Of a DNA stretch of 64,000 nt, positions 27,770 through 37,315 are shown piece after piece. Position numbers and translations under genes: made by a program. This DNA is from Burkholderia singularis (GTDB taxonomy: Bacteria; Pseudomonadota; Gammaproteobacteria; Burkholderiales; Burkholderiaceae), in contig NZ_FXAN01000042.1 in the NCBI RefSeq assembly GCF_900176645.1, forward strand, positions 1-64,000. Reading direction: 5' to 3'. Numbering within the stretch: the stretch's first letter is position 1; every line of letters begins with the position of its first letter. The notes beneath the pieces are model-generated. The model was not told where the DNA came from and made no database searches. It saw only the letters and a list, made by a program, of their open reading frames with translations.

Positions 27770-29143
27770 ATGAGCGAATTCAAGGACGCTGCATTCGGTG
27801 CGGGGCACGACCACATTTTTCTGGGAGCTGCGCACGAGGAGAACGAGCGCAAAACGTGGATGGTCATCGGGCTGTGCGCGGTCATGATGGTGGCCGAGAT
27901 CGTCGGCGGGTCGATTTTCGGTTCGCTGGCGCTCATCGCCGACGGGCTGCACATGTCGACTCACGCCGGCGCGATGCTGATTGCCGCGCTTGCGTATACC
28001 TATGCACGCAAACACGCGAGCGATCCGCGTTTCGTATTCGGCACGGGCAAACTCGGCGACCTCGCAGGCTTCACGAGCGCGATCGTGCTCGCGATGATCG
28101 CGCTCGTGATCGGGTATGAGGCGGTCGCACGCTTGTTTGCTCCCGTTCCGATCCATTTCGGTGAAGCGATTCCGATTGCGGTTGCCGGCCTGCTCGTCAA
28201 CATCGCGAGCGTCTGGTTGCTAAGCGGCGATCACCATGGCCATAGCCACGGCCATCATCACGGGCATGCGCATGGCGGTCACGATGATCACGGGCACGAA
28301 GAGGAAGTGCACAAAATCTTCGATCAGCAGGGGGTATTGCTCGTATCGGTGTTCGAAGATGGCGTGCCGCCCGTGTTCCGCGTGGCGCCTGCCACGAACG
28401 ATACGGCGTTCGTCGATGCGAATGCCGTATCGGTGACGACGATCCGCCCGGACGGCACCCGGCAAGAATTTGCGATGCAAAGCCGTGGCGGCTACCTGGA
28501 GTCGCTCGAGGTTATCCCCGAGCCTCATCAGTTCAGGGCCATCGTGCGCCTGAACGGCCGAGAGCACGAACTTGCGTTCGATGAACATGATCACGGCGCG
28601 TCTGCTGCGGCGGCGCGGGATCACAATATCCGCTCAGCGTACATTCACGTGATTGCCGATGCGGCAGTATCGGTTCTGACGATCATTGGTCTGCTGCTCG
28701 CTCGTGCGTTTGGCTGGGTCTGGATGGATCCGCTCGCAGGTATCATCGGCGCGCTGGTGATCGCGAACTGGTCGTTCGGCCTGATGCGCGACACGGGCGG
28801 CATTCTGCTCGACATGAATTCGGATCGCCGGCTGGCAGACGGCGTGCGCGCCGCCATCGAAGGCAGCGGCGATCGGGTTAACGATCTGCACGTCTGGCGC
28901 CTCGGACCGGGGCATATGAGCGCGGTCGTTTCCGTTTCCACCGGCGACACGGCGCGGGATTCGCGTTTCTATCACGGCCTGCTGCAACGCTTCAAGGATC
29001 TGTCGCACGTGACCGTCGAGGTCGTTCCGGTTGCCGGGGGGAGCGTATCGTCGTCCGCCTGCGACGATCGTCGGTCGGACAGAGCTGCCGGCCACGCAGT
29101 TTGGATAACCCAACGTTCCGCCGCCATTGGTTCGCGCTTCTAA
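27770..29143 (+). CDS. dmeF: DmeF-like Co/Ni cation-diffusion-facilitator exporter (457 aa)
   Basis: An inner-membrane CDF transporter. Helices and ligand residues follow the DmeF/ZitB pattern: MVAEIVGGSIFGSLALIADG then LHMSTHAGAML, and later IRSAYIHVIADAAVSVLTII. A long cytoplasmic loop holds a His cluster (GDHHGHSHGHHHGHAHGGHD, about residues 150-170), followed by a DmeF-type insert domain before TM V. The C-terminal domain has VNDLHVWRLGPGHMSAVVSV. The last 25 or so residues (SACDDRRSDRAAG onward) look like an extra tail read into downstream DNA. GTG at 27767 is also possible; ATG 27770 is chosen. It is controlled with dmeR from a single operator. Confidence 0.9.
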   Translation: MSEFKDAAFGAGHDHIFLGAAHEENERKTWMVIGLCAVMMVAEIVGGSIFGSLALIADGLHMSTHAGAMLIAALAYTYARKHASDPRFVFGTGKLGDLAGFTSAIVLAMIALVIGYEAVARLFAPVPIHFGEAIPIAVAGLLVNIASVWLLSGDHHGHSHGHHHGHAHGGHDDHGHEEEVHKIFDQQGVLLVSVFEDGVPPVFRVAPATNDTAFVDANAVSVTTIRPDGTRQEFAMQSRGGYLESLEVIPEPHQFRAIVRLNGREHELAFDEHDHGASAAAARDHNIRSAYIHVIADAAVSVLTIIGLLLARAFGWVWMDPLAGIIGALVIANWSFGLMRDTGGILLDMNSDRRLADGVRAAIEGSGDRVNDLHVWRLGPGHMSAVVSVSTGDTARDSRFYHGLLQRFKDLSHVTVEVVPVAGGSVSSSACDDRRSDRAAGHAVWITQRSAAIGSRF

Positions 29144-29208
29144 GTTGCCGCGCTACGCCATACTGCTTCATTGCACATGACGTGCAAGCATCACAGACTG
29201 CTTCCCGC

Positions 29209-30261
29209 TCAGGCGTCGACGACGTATGGCGGGTGCGACCTGTCTGCCCACGCGTTCACGTTGTAACGTTCGGATGCGTGATGGAACCAGTAAACGCTCG
29301 AGATCCAGTTGCGCATGTTGAACACGCAATGCCGGACAGCGTCTGCAATTTCGGACGGCAGATTCGCGCGATCCACTCGTTCCAGCGCCGCACGCTCGGC
29401 GAGCAGGAAATCCTCGACGCGTGTGATGACGCGCTCGCGAACTTCATCAATTGCATCGCCTACCGACAGTCCCCGATGCTTGATCATCGTGATCCCGAGA
29501 TTGTGTAGCTCACCGGCGGCCAGTTCCTTGCGGATCGAGCACAGATCGTTATACCAGCCCGCAAACTCTTGACTGGCCAGGCCCGCGCGACGGTATTCGC
29601 CCCACTGACGAATATCGGCCGGCAATGTGCGTCCTGCCGCGAGTTCGAGGCAATCAAGCCAGACGCGGTAGCCGAAGGTGCCGGCACGCAGCTTCACATA
29701 GTCGTCAATCGGCGGCACGTAGTTGTTGATACGCTCGCGATATTCGATATCGTAGGCGTGGATCACAGCGCGCAAGTGTTCCGCGATGCTCGTATTCCAG
29801 TGCTCGCTCATCAGCGCGTGAAAACGCAGCAGGCAATCGGCAAGCCCGCTAAGGAGCGGTTCGGCATCGTGCGAGTAGGCCGCTGGCGCGTCAACGACAC
29901 GATATAGGGCGTCGCGCAGGGCCGCCCATTGGCCGTGTTGGTGATGAAACGCGTATCGGCCGTGCTTATCGTCCCACACGAAGAACCAGATACTGAGATC
30001 CGAGATCGCGCACAATGCGTCAAAGGGCGCACCGACTGAATAACTTGCGACTAATTCGGTGTAACGCAGCCCATCGGCCTGTGTTCCCACGACATCGACC
30101 GGCACCAGCCGATGCTCGAGCATCCAGCGACGGGAATGCTCACGCAACCTTAGCCCGTCTTCGTGATGCCGGAGGACGAACGCGCTCTCAACCAGCGGAA
30201 TGGCAAATTCAGCCGGCACGGCACCCCAATGGCTCGCAGACTGCTGAATCGAAACGTCCAT
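29209..30261 (-). CDS. Class I terpene synthase family protein (350 aa)
   Basis: A bacterial terpene cyclase by all visible signatures: the first metal site WFFVWDDKHGRY (Asp97-Asp98), the pyrophosphate sensor Arg192 in KLRAGTFGY about 46 residues before the second metal site, NDLCSIRKE (N238, S242, E246) for NSE, and an RY pair (R332-Y333) near the C-terminus. It therefore should ionise a prenyl diphosphate. The first motif is DDKHGR rather than the classic DDxxD, as in several bacterial cyclases. No prenyl-diphosphate synthase, P450 or other tailoring gene lies beside it. The product cannot be predicted. The stop is convergent with dmeF, 65 bases apart. Confidence 0.9.
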   Translation of the reverse strand: MDVSIQQSASHWGAVPAEFAIPLVESAFVLRHHEDGLRLREHSRRWMLEHRLVPVDVVGTQADGLRYTELVASYSVGAPFDALCAISDLSIWFFVWDDKHGRYAFHHQHGQWAALRDALYRVVDAPAAYSHDAEPLLSGLADCLLRFHALMSEHWNTSIAEHLRAVIHAYDIEYRERINNYVPPIDDYVKLRAGTFGYRVWLDCLELAAGRTLPADIRQWGEYRRAGLASQEFAGWYNDLCSIRKELAAGELHNLGITMIKHRGLSVGDAIDEVRERVITRVEDFLLAERAALERVDRANLPSEIADAVRHCVFNMRNWISSVYWFHHASERYNVNAWADRSHPPYVVDA

Positions 30262-30983
30262 GACAATCCCCGTGTTGTGATCAAGTCAAAATGTCAACGC
30301 TCGCTGATTGCCTCGTCGCCACAAATTTCAATCTCGAAAATCACCTGAGTCAAGCGAAGTTACGGTCGTAACGCGGTACGGTCCCCATTGAGAAAGTTTT
30401 CTCGGTATCGCACATCGCGCTGGCCCGGTTTCCTGACTCTTCCGTAAATAAATTGCGGGTTGCGTTAAGGCTGTGCCTGGACATTTTTTCCTTTGCTCGT
30501 GAGGGGAGGCTTTCAATCGCTTTGCCGGCCGGACTCACTGGCCCGTAATAGGCAGTTCGAACTGAGCGTTGTCGTCGCTCAGCTTCGTGGATTGGTATTA
30601 CATGAACGCGGCCCGGATCGCGACTGCGTGTCGATCGCTTCCCGGCCGCCGACTGTGTTTCGATTCCCATTCTGCACATAGCGTGCGCCGTAGCTTTTCT
30701 TCGCTGCTCGCATGACGCGTCATGTGTGGTGCATCGGATCGCCGCTTCCGCCCCATTTCGCTTCGGAACCCGTTCTTCAGCGTGCATTCGAGATCGCTGC
30801 CACCTCATTTGGGATGGCGCGGAAATGACATTTTTGTCATTTGTCGCTCATCTCCGCGATGCGAATGCTTTCCAGAATCGGCAGCGCGTTCGGAGTTTTC
30901 CCGCCCCGTCAGGGACGGTAAAGCACGATACCGGAAGCCGTCCGACGCATAAGACAACCACTGTCAACACTGGGGAGCGCACC
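30262..30983. other. Intergenic region upstream of the broken porin
   Basis: About 720 bases with no gene I can support. The only structured element I see is the inverted repeat at 30823-30842 (listed separately). The 30300-30500 part upstream of the terpene synthase is moderately A/T-rich and may hold its promoter. Confidence 0.55.
30823..30842. promoter_or_regulatory. Inverted repeat, possible porin operator
   Basis: AAATGACA-TTTT-TGTCATTT is a perfect 8-base inverted repeat with a 4-base spacer, 140 bases upstream of the porin start codon. The core (TGACA/TGTCA) is typical of dimeric regulator sites. No T-run follows, so it is not a terminator. The regulator is unknown. Confidence 0.45.
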
Positions 30984-32144
30984 TTGAACAACTCACTTCG
31001 GTTCTTAATGCTGTCGGGCACTTTTTTCACCATCAGCCAAGCGGCCCGCGCATCGGAAGTCACGCTTTATGGTTTGTTCGATACATCCTTGTCGTTTGTT
31101 TGGAATGCGAATGCGGAAGGTAAGCATCTCGTCGGTCTGGGCAACGGCAATCTGCTCGGCAACCGCTTCGGGGTAAAAGGCGTGGAGGATCTCGGTGGCG
31201 GACTGAAAGCGATTTTCACGCTGGAAAACGGTTTCAACCCGAACACCGGCGCGCTTGGGCAAGGCAACCGGATGTTCGGCCGGTAGGCGTTCGTCGGTTT
31301 CGAAAGCGCACGTTGGGGTACGCTGACGCTTGGCCGTCAATACGATTCCCTTGCCGACGTGGTGTGGCCGGTAACCGGCGATTTCTACTTCGGCAGCGTC
31401 TATTCGACGCCCGGCGATGTCGACAATTACGACACGTCGTCGCGTACCGACAATGCAGTGAAATACACGTCGCCCGTGATCGGCGGATTCCAGTTCGTCG
31501 GCATGTATGCGCTCGGCGGCGTGGCCGGCAAGAGCGGCGCCGGGCAAACCTGGTCGGTGGGCCTTTCGTACAGCAACGGTCCGGTCGATGTCGCGGGCGG
31601 CTATTACCATGCCGCGAATCGTTCATCGCTCGCCAACGGTATCCGGACCGGCTGGAACGGCACATCGGACGGGACGTTCGACGGGTCGCTGGTCAACGGC
31701 GGCTATATCTCAGCGAAATCGATCGACATCGCGCGCGGCGCGTTGCGCTACAACTTCGCGCCATTCGCCGCCGGTATCGACTACAGCAATGCGCTGTACA
31801 AGGTCGATGCGATGTCTGCGTTCCGCAGCACGCAGAAGTACGATACCGTGCGCGGCTTTTTCAACTATCAGGCGACGGCCAGCTTGCTCGTCGGCGTCGG
31901 CTACAGCTACACGCGCGCCCGCGGCGATACGAGTGCAACCTACCATCAGGTGTCCGCCGGCGCCGATTACGTGCTGTCGAAGCGCACCGATCTTTATGCG
32001 GTCGGCGCGTGGCAGCGTGCGAACGGCGAACAGCGCACGCTCGACGGACAGACGCAGGTGGCGCAGGCTTCGATCGGTTCCTATGGTTACGGCGGGACGC
32101 GGACCCAAGGCATCATCAATCTCGGGCTACGCCACCGCTTCTGA
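30984..32144 (+). pseudogene. Gram-negative porin (OmpC family) interrupted by an amber codon
   Basis: A trimeric porin gene of Burkholderia type, read from TTG 30984 (GGGGAG at 30972-30977). The product starts LNNSLRFLMLSGTFFTISQA, then SEVTLYGLFDTSLSFVWNAN. At 31284-31286 the frame MFGR-TAG-AFVGFESARWGT meets TAG where porins have RQAFVGL, so CAG changed to TAG. The rest is in the same frame and intact to the terminal aromatic residue (LRHRF). Thus a single transition separates it from a full-length 386-residue porin. Without suppression only about 100 residues are made. Confidence 0.9.
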
Positions 32145-32892
32145 TGCGCGTGCAGACACTCGCGTTTCACACATGACACAACCGGCCGCTTTGGATGAGG
32201 TTGGCGACGCGGCCGGCCGTTACGATGTTTGATGGCGTGGCAGACGGGCTTCGGCAGCGGCCGTTCACGCTTGCCGGCCGCGAATCGGGACTTCGGCGGG
32301 AAGCGGCAATTGGGTTGCGCGGTTGCGGCTGGCGCTTGCGAGGGCGGGCGCCAGCGGGACGCCTTGCGCTTCGGCCACGAAGCGGGGCTTGGAACCGGCT
32401 CGTGCCTGATTGGAGAGACCAAGTCTCGGTTTTGAGCGGATTTCATTGCGCGAATTTCAGGCAATACTCAGGCAATGCCGGAGCGCAGCACGAGCAGCGT
32501 GCCGTTCCGCACTGCACGCTGGGCGGCAAACGCCCTGGGGACACTGCGGTCATGACCGACGGCGTTGCTCGTTACTCGGCATCGCGTTGAGCGTGACGGC
32601 GCCCGTCTCGGCCCGAATGCATGACGGGTGTGGCGGGGCCGGACGGAAAGCTCGAATGCAGGTAAGCTGACGCAGCGCAGGATGGCGCGCTAAACACGGC
32701 GCATGCGGCAGTCGACACGCCATGCATGGATCGTTGACGCACTTCACATCCGGCTCGTTGCCCATTGTCTGCGCTCAAGAAGCCCCGAACGGTATGATCC
32801 AGGCAGCCTGCTGCCGCGACAGATGACCCGCAGTCCGATCGGCGCGCGTTGTGCCGATTGCCTACACATACTCATCGATACGGAGCCTTTGG
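32145..32892. other. Intergenic region with no gene seen
   Basis: About 750 bases between the porin and the hydrolase. An imperfect G/C-rich repeat, ACCGGCCGC ... GCGGCCGG (32181-32216), may be a weak terminator of the porin but has no T-run. Several open frames overlap on both strands without ribosome sites or recognisable products. Confidence 0.5.
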
Positions 32893-33714
32893 ATGGACAC
32901 GATCACGACGAAAGACGGTACGCGGATCTTCTACAAGGATTGGGGCTCGGGGCGCCCGGTTGTGTTCTCGCACGGCTGGCCGCTGAACGCCGATGCGTGG
33001 GACGCTCAAATGCTGTTTCTCGCACAGCATGGCTATCGGGTGATCGCGCACGACCGTCGCGGACACGGCCGCTCCGCGCAGCCGGCAGCGGGCAACGACA
33101 TGGATACGTATGCCGACGATCTCGCCGCGCTAATTGATGCGCTGGATTTGCGCGACGTGACGCTCGTCGGTCATTCGACGGGCGGCGGTGAAGTTTCGCA
33201 TTATGTCGGCCGTCATGGCTCGCACCGCATTGCGAAGGTTGTGCTGATCGGCGCAGTACCGCCGATCATGCTGAAGACCGAGGCGAACCCGGGCGGCCTG
33301 CCGATGGATGTGTTCGACGGCATTCGTAAGGGTGTCGCGGATAATCGCTCGCAGTTCTACCGGGATCTCGCGTTGCCGTTCTTCGGTTTCAATCGGCCGG
33401 GCGCCAAGGTGTCGCAAGGTACGATCGACGCATTCTGGGCGCAGGGGATGACGGGCGGGATACTGGGACAGTACGCGTGCGTGCGCGAGTTTTCCGAAGT
33501 CGACTATACCGAGGATTTGGCGAAGATCGACGTGCCGACGCTGATCCTGCACGGTGATGACGATCAGATTGTGCCGATCGACGCGTCCGCGCGCTTATCC
33601 GCGACGATCATCAAACAAGCAACGCTGAAAGTGTATCCGGGCGGCTCACACGGCATTTGTGTGACGCACGCGGACCAGGTCAATGCGGATTTGCTGGCGT
33701 TCCTCGAAGCGTGA
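32893..33714 (+). CDS. Alpha/beta hydrolase, non-heme chloroperoxidase-like (273 aa)
   Basis: A cofactor-free esterase/perhydrolase of the chloroperoxidase subfamily. The fold starts [20 protein letters not shown], the oxyanion segment [18 protein letters not shown] follows, the nucleophile elbow is VGHSTGGGE, and the acid and base lie in [10 protein letters not shown] and GSHGICVTH. The GHSTGGGE elbow and [20 protein letters not shown] end are diagnostic of this subfamily. The start at 32893 has GGAG nine bases upstream and the usual family N-terminus; an in-frame Met at 32851 adds nothing recognisable. It is convergent with a LysR gene and has no operon partner. The natural substrate is unknown. 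Confidence 0.9.
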   Translation: MDTITTKDGTRIFYKDWGSGRPVVFSHGWPLNADAWDAQMLFLAQHGYRVIAHDRRGHGRSAQPAAGNDMDTYADDLAALIDALDLRDVTLVGHSTGGGEVSHYVGRHGSHRIAKVVLIGAVPPIMLKTEANPGGLPMDVFDGIRKGVADNRSQFYRDLALPFFGFNRPGAKVSQGTIDAFWAQGMTGGILGQYACVREFSEVDYTEDLAKIDVPTLILHGDDDQIVPIDASARLSATIIKQATLKVYPGGSHGICVTHADQVNADLLAFLEA

Positions 33715-33962
33715 CGACAGTATCGGTCTGACAATCAGACGTGGTTCTATGCCGAGCGTATCGAGCCACGCCTGGAGTGTTTTGACCGCGCGTTGACGTG
33801 GCGCCCGGATTGCCCATTGTTCCAGATGAAATCAATTCGAGATAATTTGCCGATGCAGCCTGGCTTGCGTTGGGCTGGTAATAATGGCCGCTGGTGGCCT
33901 CTGTATCGTATTTCATCGCTAACCGCGAGGCTTGCCGCGGAATTCTGCCGGACTCGTCGCGG

Positions 33963-34853
33963 TCATTCATTGAAATTGGCGAGCAAATAATCGATAAACG
34001 AGCGAACCTTGATTGGCATGTGCTGACGATTGGGGTACGCGATATACATTTCTAGTTTGGGTAACTCGTAGTTCGATAATATTTCCTGCAAATTCCCCAG
34101 CTCGATATCTCGATTGACCGTGTATTCCGGCAATATCGCGATGCCGAATCCCAGCAGTGCAAGATGACGGATAATCTCGTCGTTGTTGGTTAAAATTCGA
34201 CTCGAAAGCTTGGGTTGGTGAATTTCATTTTCAAACGTGAATTTATATTTGTTTCCATTGAGATATAGGTTGGATAGTACGAGGACCGAATGTTTTTCCA
34301 ATTCGTTTGGATGATGTGGAGTTCCATGTGTATTTAAGTATTGTTGCGATGCGCAGGCAATCATGCGGATATTAATTATCGACCGGGTTACCGTGCTGGG
34401 ATGGCGTATTTGCTGAGACGTTAATATTCCTACATCAAATCCTTCCTTGATGAAATCCACTTGTCTTTCCGTGGTCGTCAGGTCAGGGGAAATATTGGGG
34501 AATGTCGTCATGAATGATGGAAGAAGCGGAGTGAGGCAATGTTGAGCAAAGCCGGGAGACGATGCTATGCGCAAAGTGCCAATCGGCCCTCGACTGACTG
34601 AGGAAATTTCTTCCTCGATTTTTTCGAGATCTTCCAGTAGTTGCCGCGCGCTAATCAGATATTTCGAGCCAGCCTCCGTTAAAGAAAGGCTGCGGGTGGT
34701 TCGATAGATAAGACGGGTTTCGAGTCGATTTTCAAGTGCCACGATATGGCGTGTTGCCACGGCAGTTGAAATGCCGATGCATTTCGCGGCACGTACAAAG
34801 CTGCCTAATTCTGCCACATTGACAAAAACGCGCATTGCCGTTAAGAGATCCAT
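33963..34853 (-). CDS. LysR-family transcriptional regulator, A/T-rich gene (296 aa)
   Basis: A standard LysR protein. The winged HTH runs from MDLLTAMRVFVNVAELGSFV through AAKCIGISTAVATRHIVALE, followed by a substrate-binding domain beginning GPIGTLRIASSP. It resembles the DmlR-like group. Codons are unusually A/T-ending (many Asn, Ile, Lys), and the flanks are A/T-rich too, so the gene probably came by transfer or is under weak selection. Nothing it might regulate lies next to it on the divergent side, where a 700-base A/T-rich gap follows. Confidence 0.9.
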   Translation of the reverse strand: MDLLTAMRVFVNVAELGSFVRAAKCIGISTAVATRHIVALENRLETRLIYRTTRSLSLTEAGSKYLISARQLLEDLEKIEEEISSVSRGPIGTLRIASSPGFAQHCLTPLLPSFMTTFPNISPDLTTTERQVDFIKEGFDVGILTSQQIRHPSTVTRSIINIRMIACASQQYLNTHGTPHHPNELEKHSVLVLSNLYLNGNKYKFTFENEIHQPKLSSRILTNNDEIIRHLALLGFGIAILPEYTVNRDIELGNLQEILSNYELPKLEMYIAYPNRQHMPIKVRSFIDYLLANFNE

Positions 34854-35531
34854 CTTGGATTATGCTTTTAAAGTTTCAAATGTTGGTTTATGAATTTATT
34901 TTTGTGTGAAATGAAAATAAATATCAAGATAGGCTCGTGTGGGCGACTGATGAAAAATGGCGTGGTGAATGATTTGTGAGTTCGATCTATTCATGCGCTT
35001 TGAGAATCAGTGATTTTTACGGTAGGCGCTATTGTGGATGGATGATAAGGTGGTTTGGTAGGTCGAATGCCGATACTGATTCGCGCCGCTCTGCGAATCG
35101 ACGATTTGCGATCGACAGCCAATGTCGCGCGCACAAGTCGAACATCGCGGCGGCGATGAGCATCAAGAGCCGTATACCGAAAATGAAAAGCCAGCCTCTC
35201 TGGCCTATCGAACGGCTTGTTTCATGCGTGCACTTATCTTCACCTCCTATGCTCGAATGGGCGAAGTGCCGCTATACGGAGTGTCTCAATCTATCGTAGT
35301 AGCGATAGTCAAGCGAGCACAAGCCCGAATCGAGTATGAAGCAATACAATTCCAAAGACTTGCAAATCGCTGGATGACTGTGCACTCCCTTGAATGCGGC
35401 GAATATTAATTCCCGCAGGTTAATGATCACTCTTCGCTAATGCTGATAAGACGATATTTTCGATATATTGATTGCAAAGAATTAAATTGATTCGGCGGGT
35501 TAAATATGGATCACCGCAGAGGTTGTAAAAA
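34854..35531. other. A/T-rich intergenic region
   Basis: No gene I can support. An open frame on the + strand (about 35122-35406) has a moderately protein-like stretch but no clear ribosome site and no family I recognise, so I leave it out. The base composition matches the neighbouring LysR gene and differs from the rest of the window. Confidence 0.5.
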
Positions 35532-35568
35532 TGATGGGAACGGTCAAAAAAATTGACCGTTCCCATCA
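35532..35568 (-). terminator. Strong intrinsic terminator of the AraC gene
   Basis: A perfect 16-bp stem, GATGGGAACGGTCAA paired with its complement (outer T-A included), with a 5-base loop. On the minus strand it is followed by TTTTT (35531-35527). It lies seven bases after the AraC stop codon. Confidence 0.92.
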
Positions 35569-35575
35569 ATCGAAA

Positions 35576-36718
35576 TTACTCCGGTTTAATTCTGGTTTCC
35601 GCGCTGTTAATCCATTTCTCTCGATTACGGCGGATATCATTCGGAGTCGTTCCCATCCAGCGCTTGAATGCATGCCGAAAGCTCACTGCGTCGCTGAATC
35701 CTAGTAAGAATGCGATGTCTTCGATGCTCAGCGTGGTTGTACTGAGATAATCAATGGCCAGCGCTCTTCGCACGCTTGTCAGTAGTTCGTTATATGACGT
35801 TCCCGCCGCGTCGAGTTTGCGGCGCAACGTGCGTGCGGTCATACATAAGTCACTGGCGACAGCATCAATATCCGGGAATTTACCCGGCGTGCGTGTAAGT
35901 ATTTGATAGACACGCTGCGTGATATCCGATTGATTACGGATTTCGTCCAACAGGCGCGCGCATTGCCGCGAGACCTGTGCTGCCGTGACCGGATGAGCGA
36001 GCTGAGGAATGCGTGGCAGCCATGCCGACGGATAACTGATTCTGTTGCATGGCTGTTCGAACAGAAGTGGACATTCGAGCGTTTCCGATAGCAGCTTTGC
36101 ATGAGGTGGTTGCTCACGCATAAATTCCGCACGCACCGGTACGCACCATGATCCCATGACATCCTTGACCACTGTCACATGTAATGCAAATTGCATATCG
36201 ACGAGAAAATGATATAAATCTGCATCGATTTCAGGCAATTTCGTTTCGTTCCAACCGGAAAAATTCCAAAATACCAAATCCTCCTGCTGGTTCCAGCTCA
36301 CGCCGAGCACGCCATTTGCAAGCTGGTGAAATTTGATTGCCGAGTCAAGCGCATCAGCCATGGATTCCGAGCACAGTACGGCATACCCAAACATTCCATA
36401 GCTTGAAGCGTGGAGCAGCCTGCCAACTTGTACACCCAGGTCCGAACGTGGGCATCGACGGATCGTATTGCGCGCGGCTGTCAAGAATTGCAACCTTGAC
36501 GTAAGGACGAATGGGTTGGCGACATCTTCGGCGCTAAGGCCGGTGCCTGCTAGCACCTCCCGCATATCCAACCCAAAATCCAGCGCCACTTCGGTCAAGG
36601 CCGCCAGCTTGGACGGGGAAAACCGTTTTTCGGATAGCGTAGCGGGCTGAGTGGGATGGGATGACCGATCGGCGAGGAGACAGCGTTCTTTGGAGTTTGG
36701 GGGAGTGTTCTGATTCAT
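35576..36718 (-). CDS. AraC-family regulator with arabinose-binding-like domain (380 aa)
   Basis: A regulator of the OruR/ArgR-like AraC class. The long N-terminal ligand domain (about residues 45-240; LTEVALDFGLDMREVLAGTG, SSYGMFGYAVLCSESMADAL) is the PF12625 type. The C-terminal HTH pair includes DIDAVASDLCMTARTLRRKL and ends with IEDIAFLLGFSDAVSFRHAF then KRWMGTTPNDIRRNR. The first 30 residues are polar and may be an artefact of choosing the first Met. No neighbouring metabolic gene is available to suggest a ligand. The gene is followed by its own strong terminator, so it is a single-gene unit. Confidence 0.92.
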   Translation of the reverse strand: MNQNTPPNSKERCLLADRSSHPTQPATLSEKRFSPSKLAALTEVALDFGLDMREVLAGTGLSAEDVANPFVLTSRLQFLTAARNTIRRCPRSDLGVQVGRLLHASSYGMFGYAVLCSESMADALDSAIKFHQLANGVLGVSWNQQEDLVFWNFSGWNETKLPEIDADLYHFLVDMQFALHVTVVKDVMGSWCVPVRAEFMREQPPHAKLLSETLECPLLFEQPCNRISYPSAWLPRIPQLAHPVTAAQVSRQCARLLDEIRNQSDITQRVYQILTRTPGKFPDIDAVASDLCMTARTLRRKLDAAGTSYNELLTSVRRALAIDYLSTTTLSIEDIAFLLGFSDAVSFRHAFKRWMGTTPNDIRRNREKWINSAETRIKPE

Positions 36719-37075
36719 GGCGGAAGGCTGAATTCAGGCGGCTGATTTTTATCCAGACGCACGATTGGGTACCAGGGCGTATCGATTTTTCCGAATATCC
36801 ATTGTAGCCAGCGAAGTTACGACAATTTGCAACGCGATATCGTAATACCAATGGCCAATTTTCATGTCCGGCTGGATCATTTATCGGGAATTTGGCTTGC
36901 CAGTAAAGGGCGATCGATCTGAAACCAATTTTTAAAATTAATATCCTGTTGGTATTGGCAGGTGACGGGGACGTCGTTTTTATATAAGTTTGCCGAGAAG
37001 CGCAGGATGCTATATGAAGTGGCTGCGCCGAATGTAGGGCAGCAATCGTTATTGCCAATAAGAGGAAGATTGGGA
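36719..37075. other. A/T-rich intergenic region
   Basis: The divergent space between the AraC gene and the 79-aa orphan gene. It is A/T-rich between 36780 and 37000. It presumably carries both promoters; no clear hairpin or repeat is seen. Confidence 0.45.
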
Positions 37076-37315
37076 ATGAACAAGACTCGATGGTTTTCGG
37101 CTGACGTGGCACCTATTCGCAGTGGATGGTATGAATGTAATCGACTTGAAGGGGTGCGACGGGTTATTCGGTTGCTCGAGTGGAACGGCAATGTATGGAG
37201 ATATGGGGAAGACTCCGGGCGAAATAGACCTGGGGAGCAAGCCAGAATGGTGGATTCGAATTTCGATAAATGGAGAGCTATCGAACCCGACCTGCTGTGG
37301 CAATCTAACTCATAA
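37076..37315 (+). CDS. Small orphan protein, phage-like hypothetical (79 aa)
   Basis: A frame starting MNKTRWFSADVAPIRSGWYE, with an AGAGGAAG ribosome site at 37061-37068, and ending DLLWQSNS. The layout W-F-x-x-x-V-x-P-x-R-x-GWYE, then LLEWNGNVWRYGED, then a final WRAIEPD, resembles short hypothetical proteins common in phages and prophages of betaproteobacteria. I base this on the spaced Trp/Gly pattern only. It lies in an A/T-rich gap with no other phage gene, so it may be a relic of a lost mobile element. Function unknown. Confidence 0.5.
   Translation: MNKTRWFSADVAPIRSGWYECNRLEGVRRVIRLLEWNGNVWRYGEDSGRNRPGEQARMVDSNFDKWRAIEPDLLWQSNS

Noticed and set aside
27965..28650. Possible separate gene encoded inside dmeF (frame with His repeats)
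   Set aside because: The His-rich segment is the natural cytoplasmic loop of the CDF exporter; the other frames are shadows of it.
32145..32892. Candidate hypothetical genes on both strands
   Set aside because: Overlapping frames without ribosome sites or signatures; nothing favours one strand.
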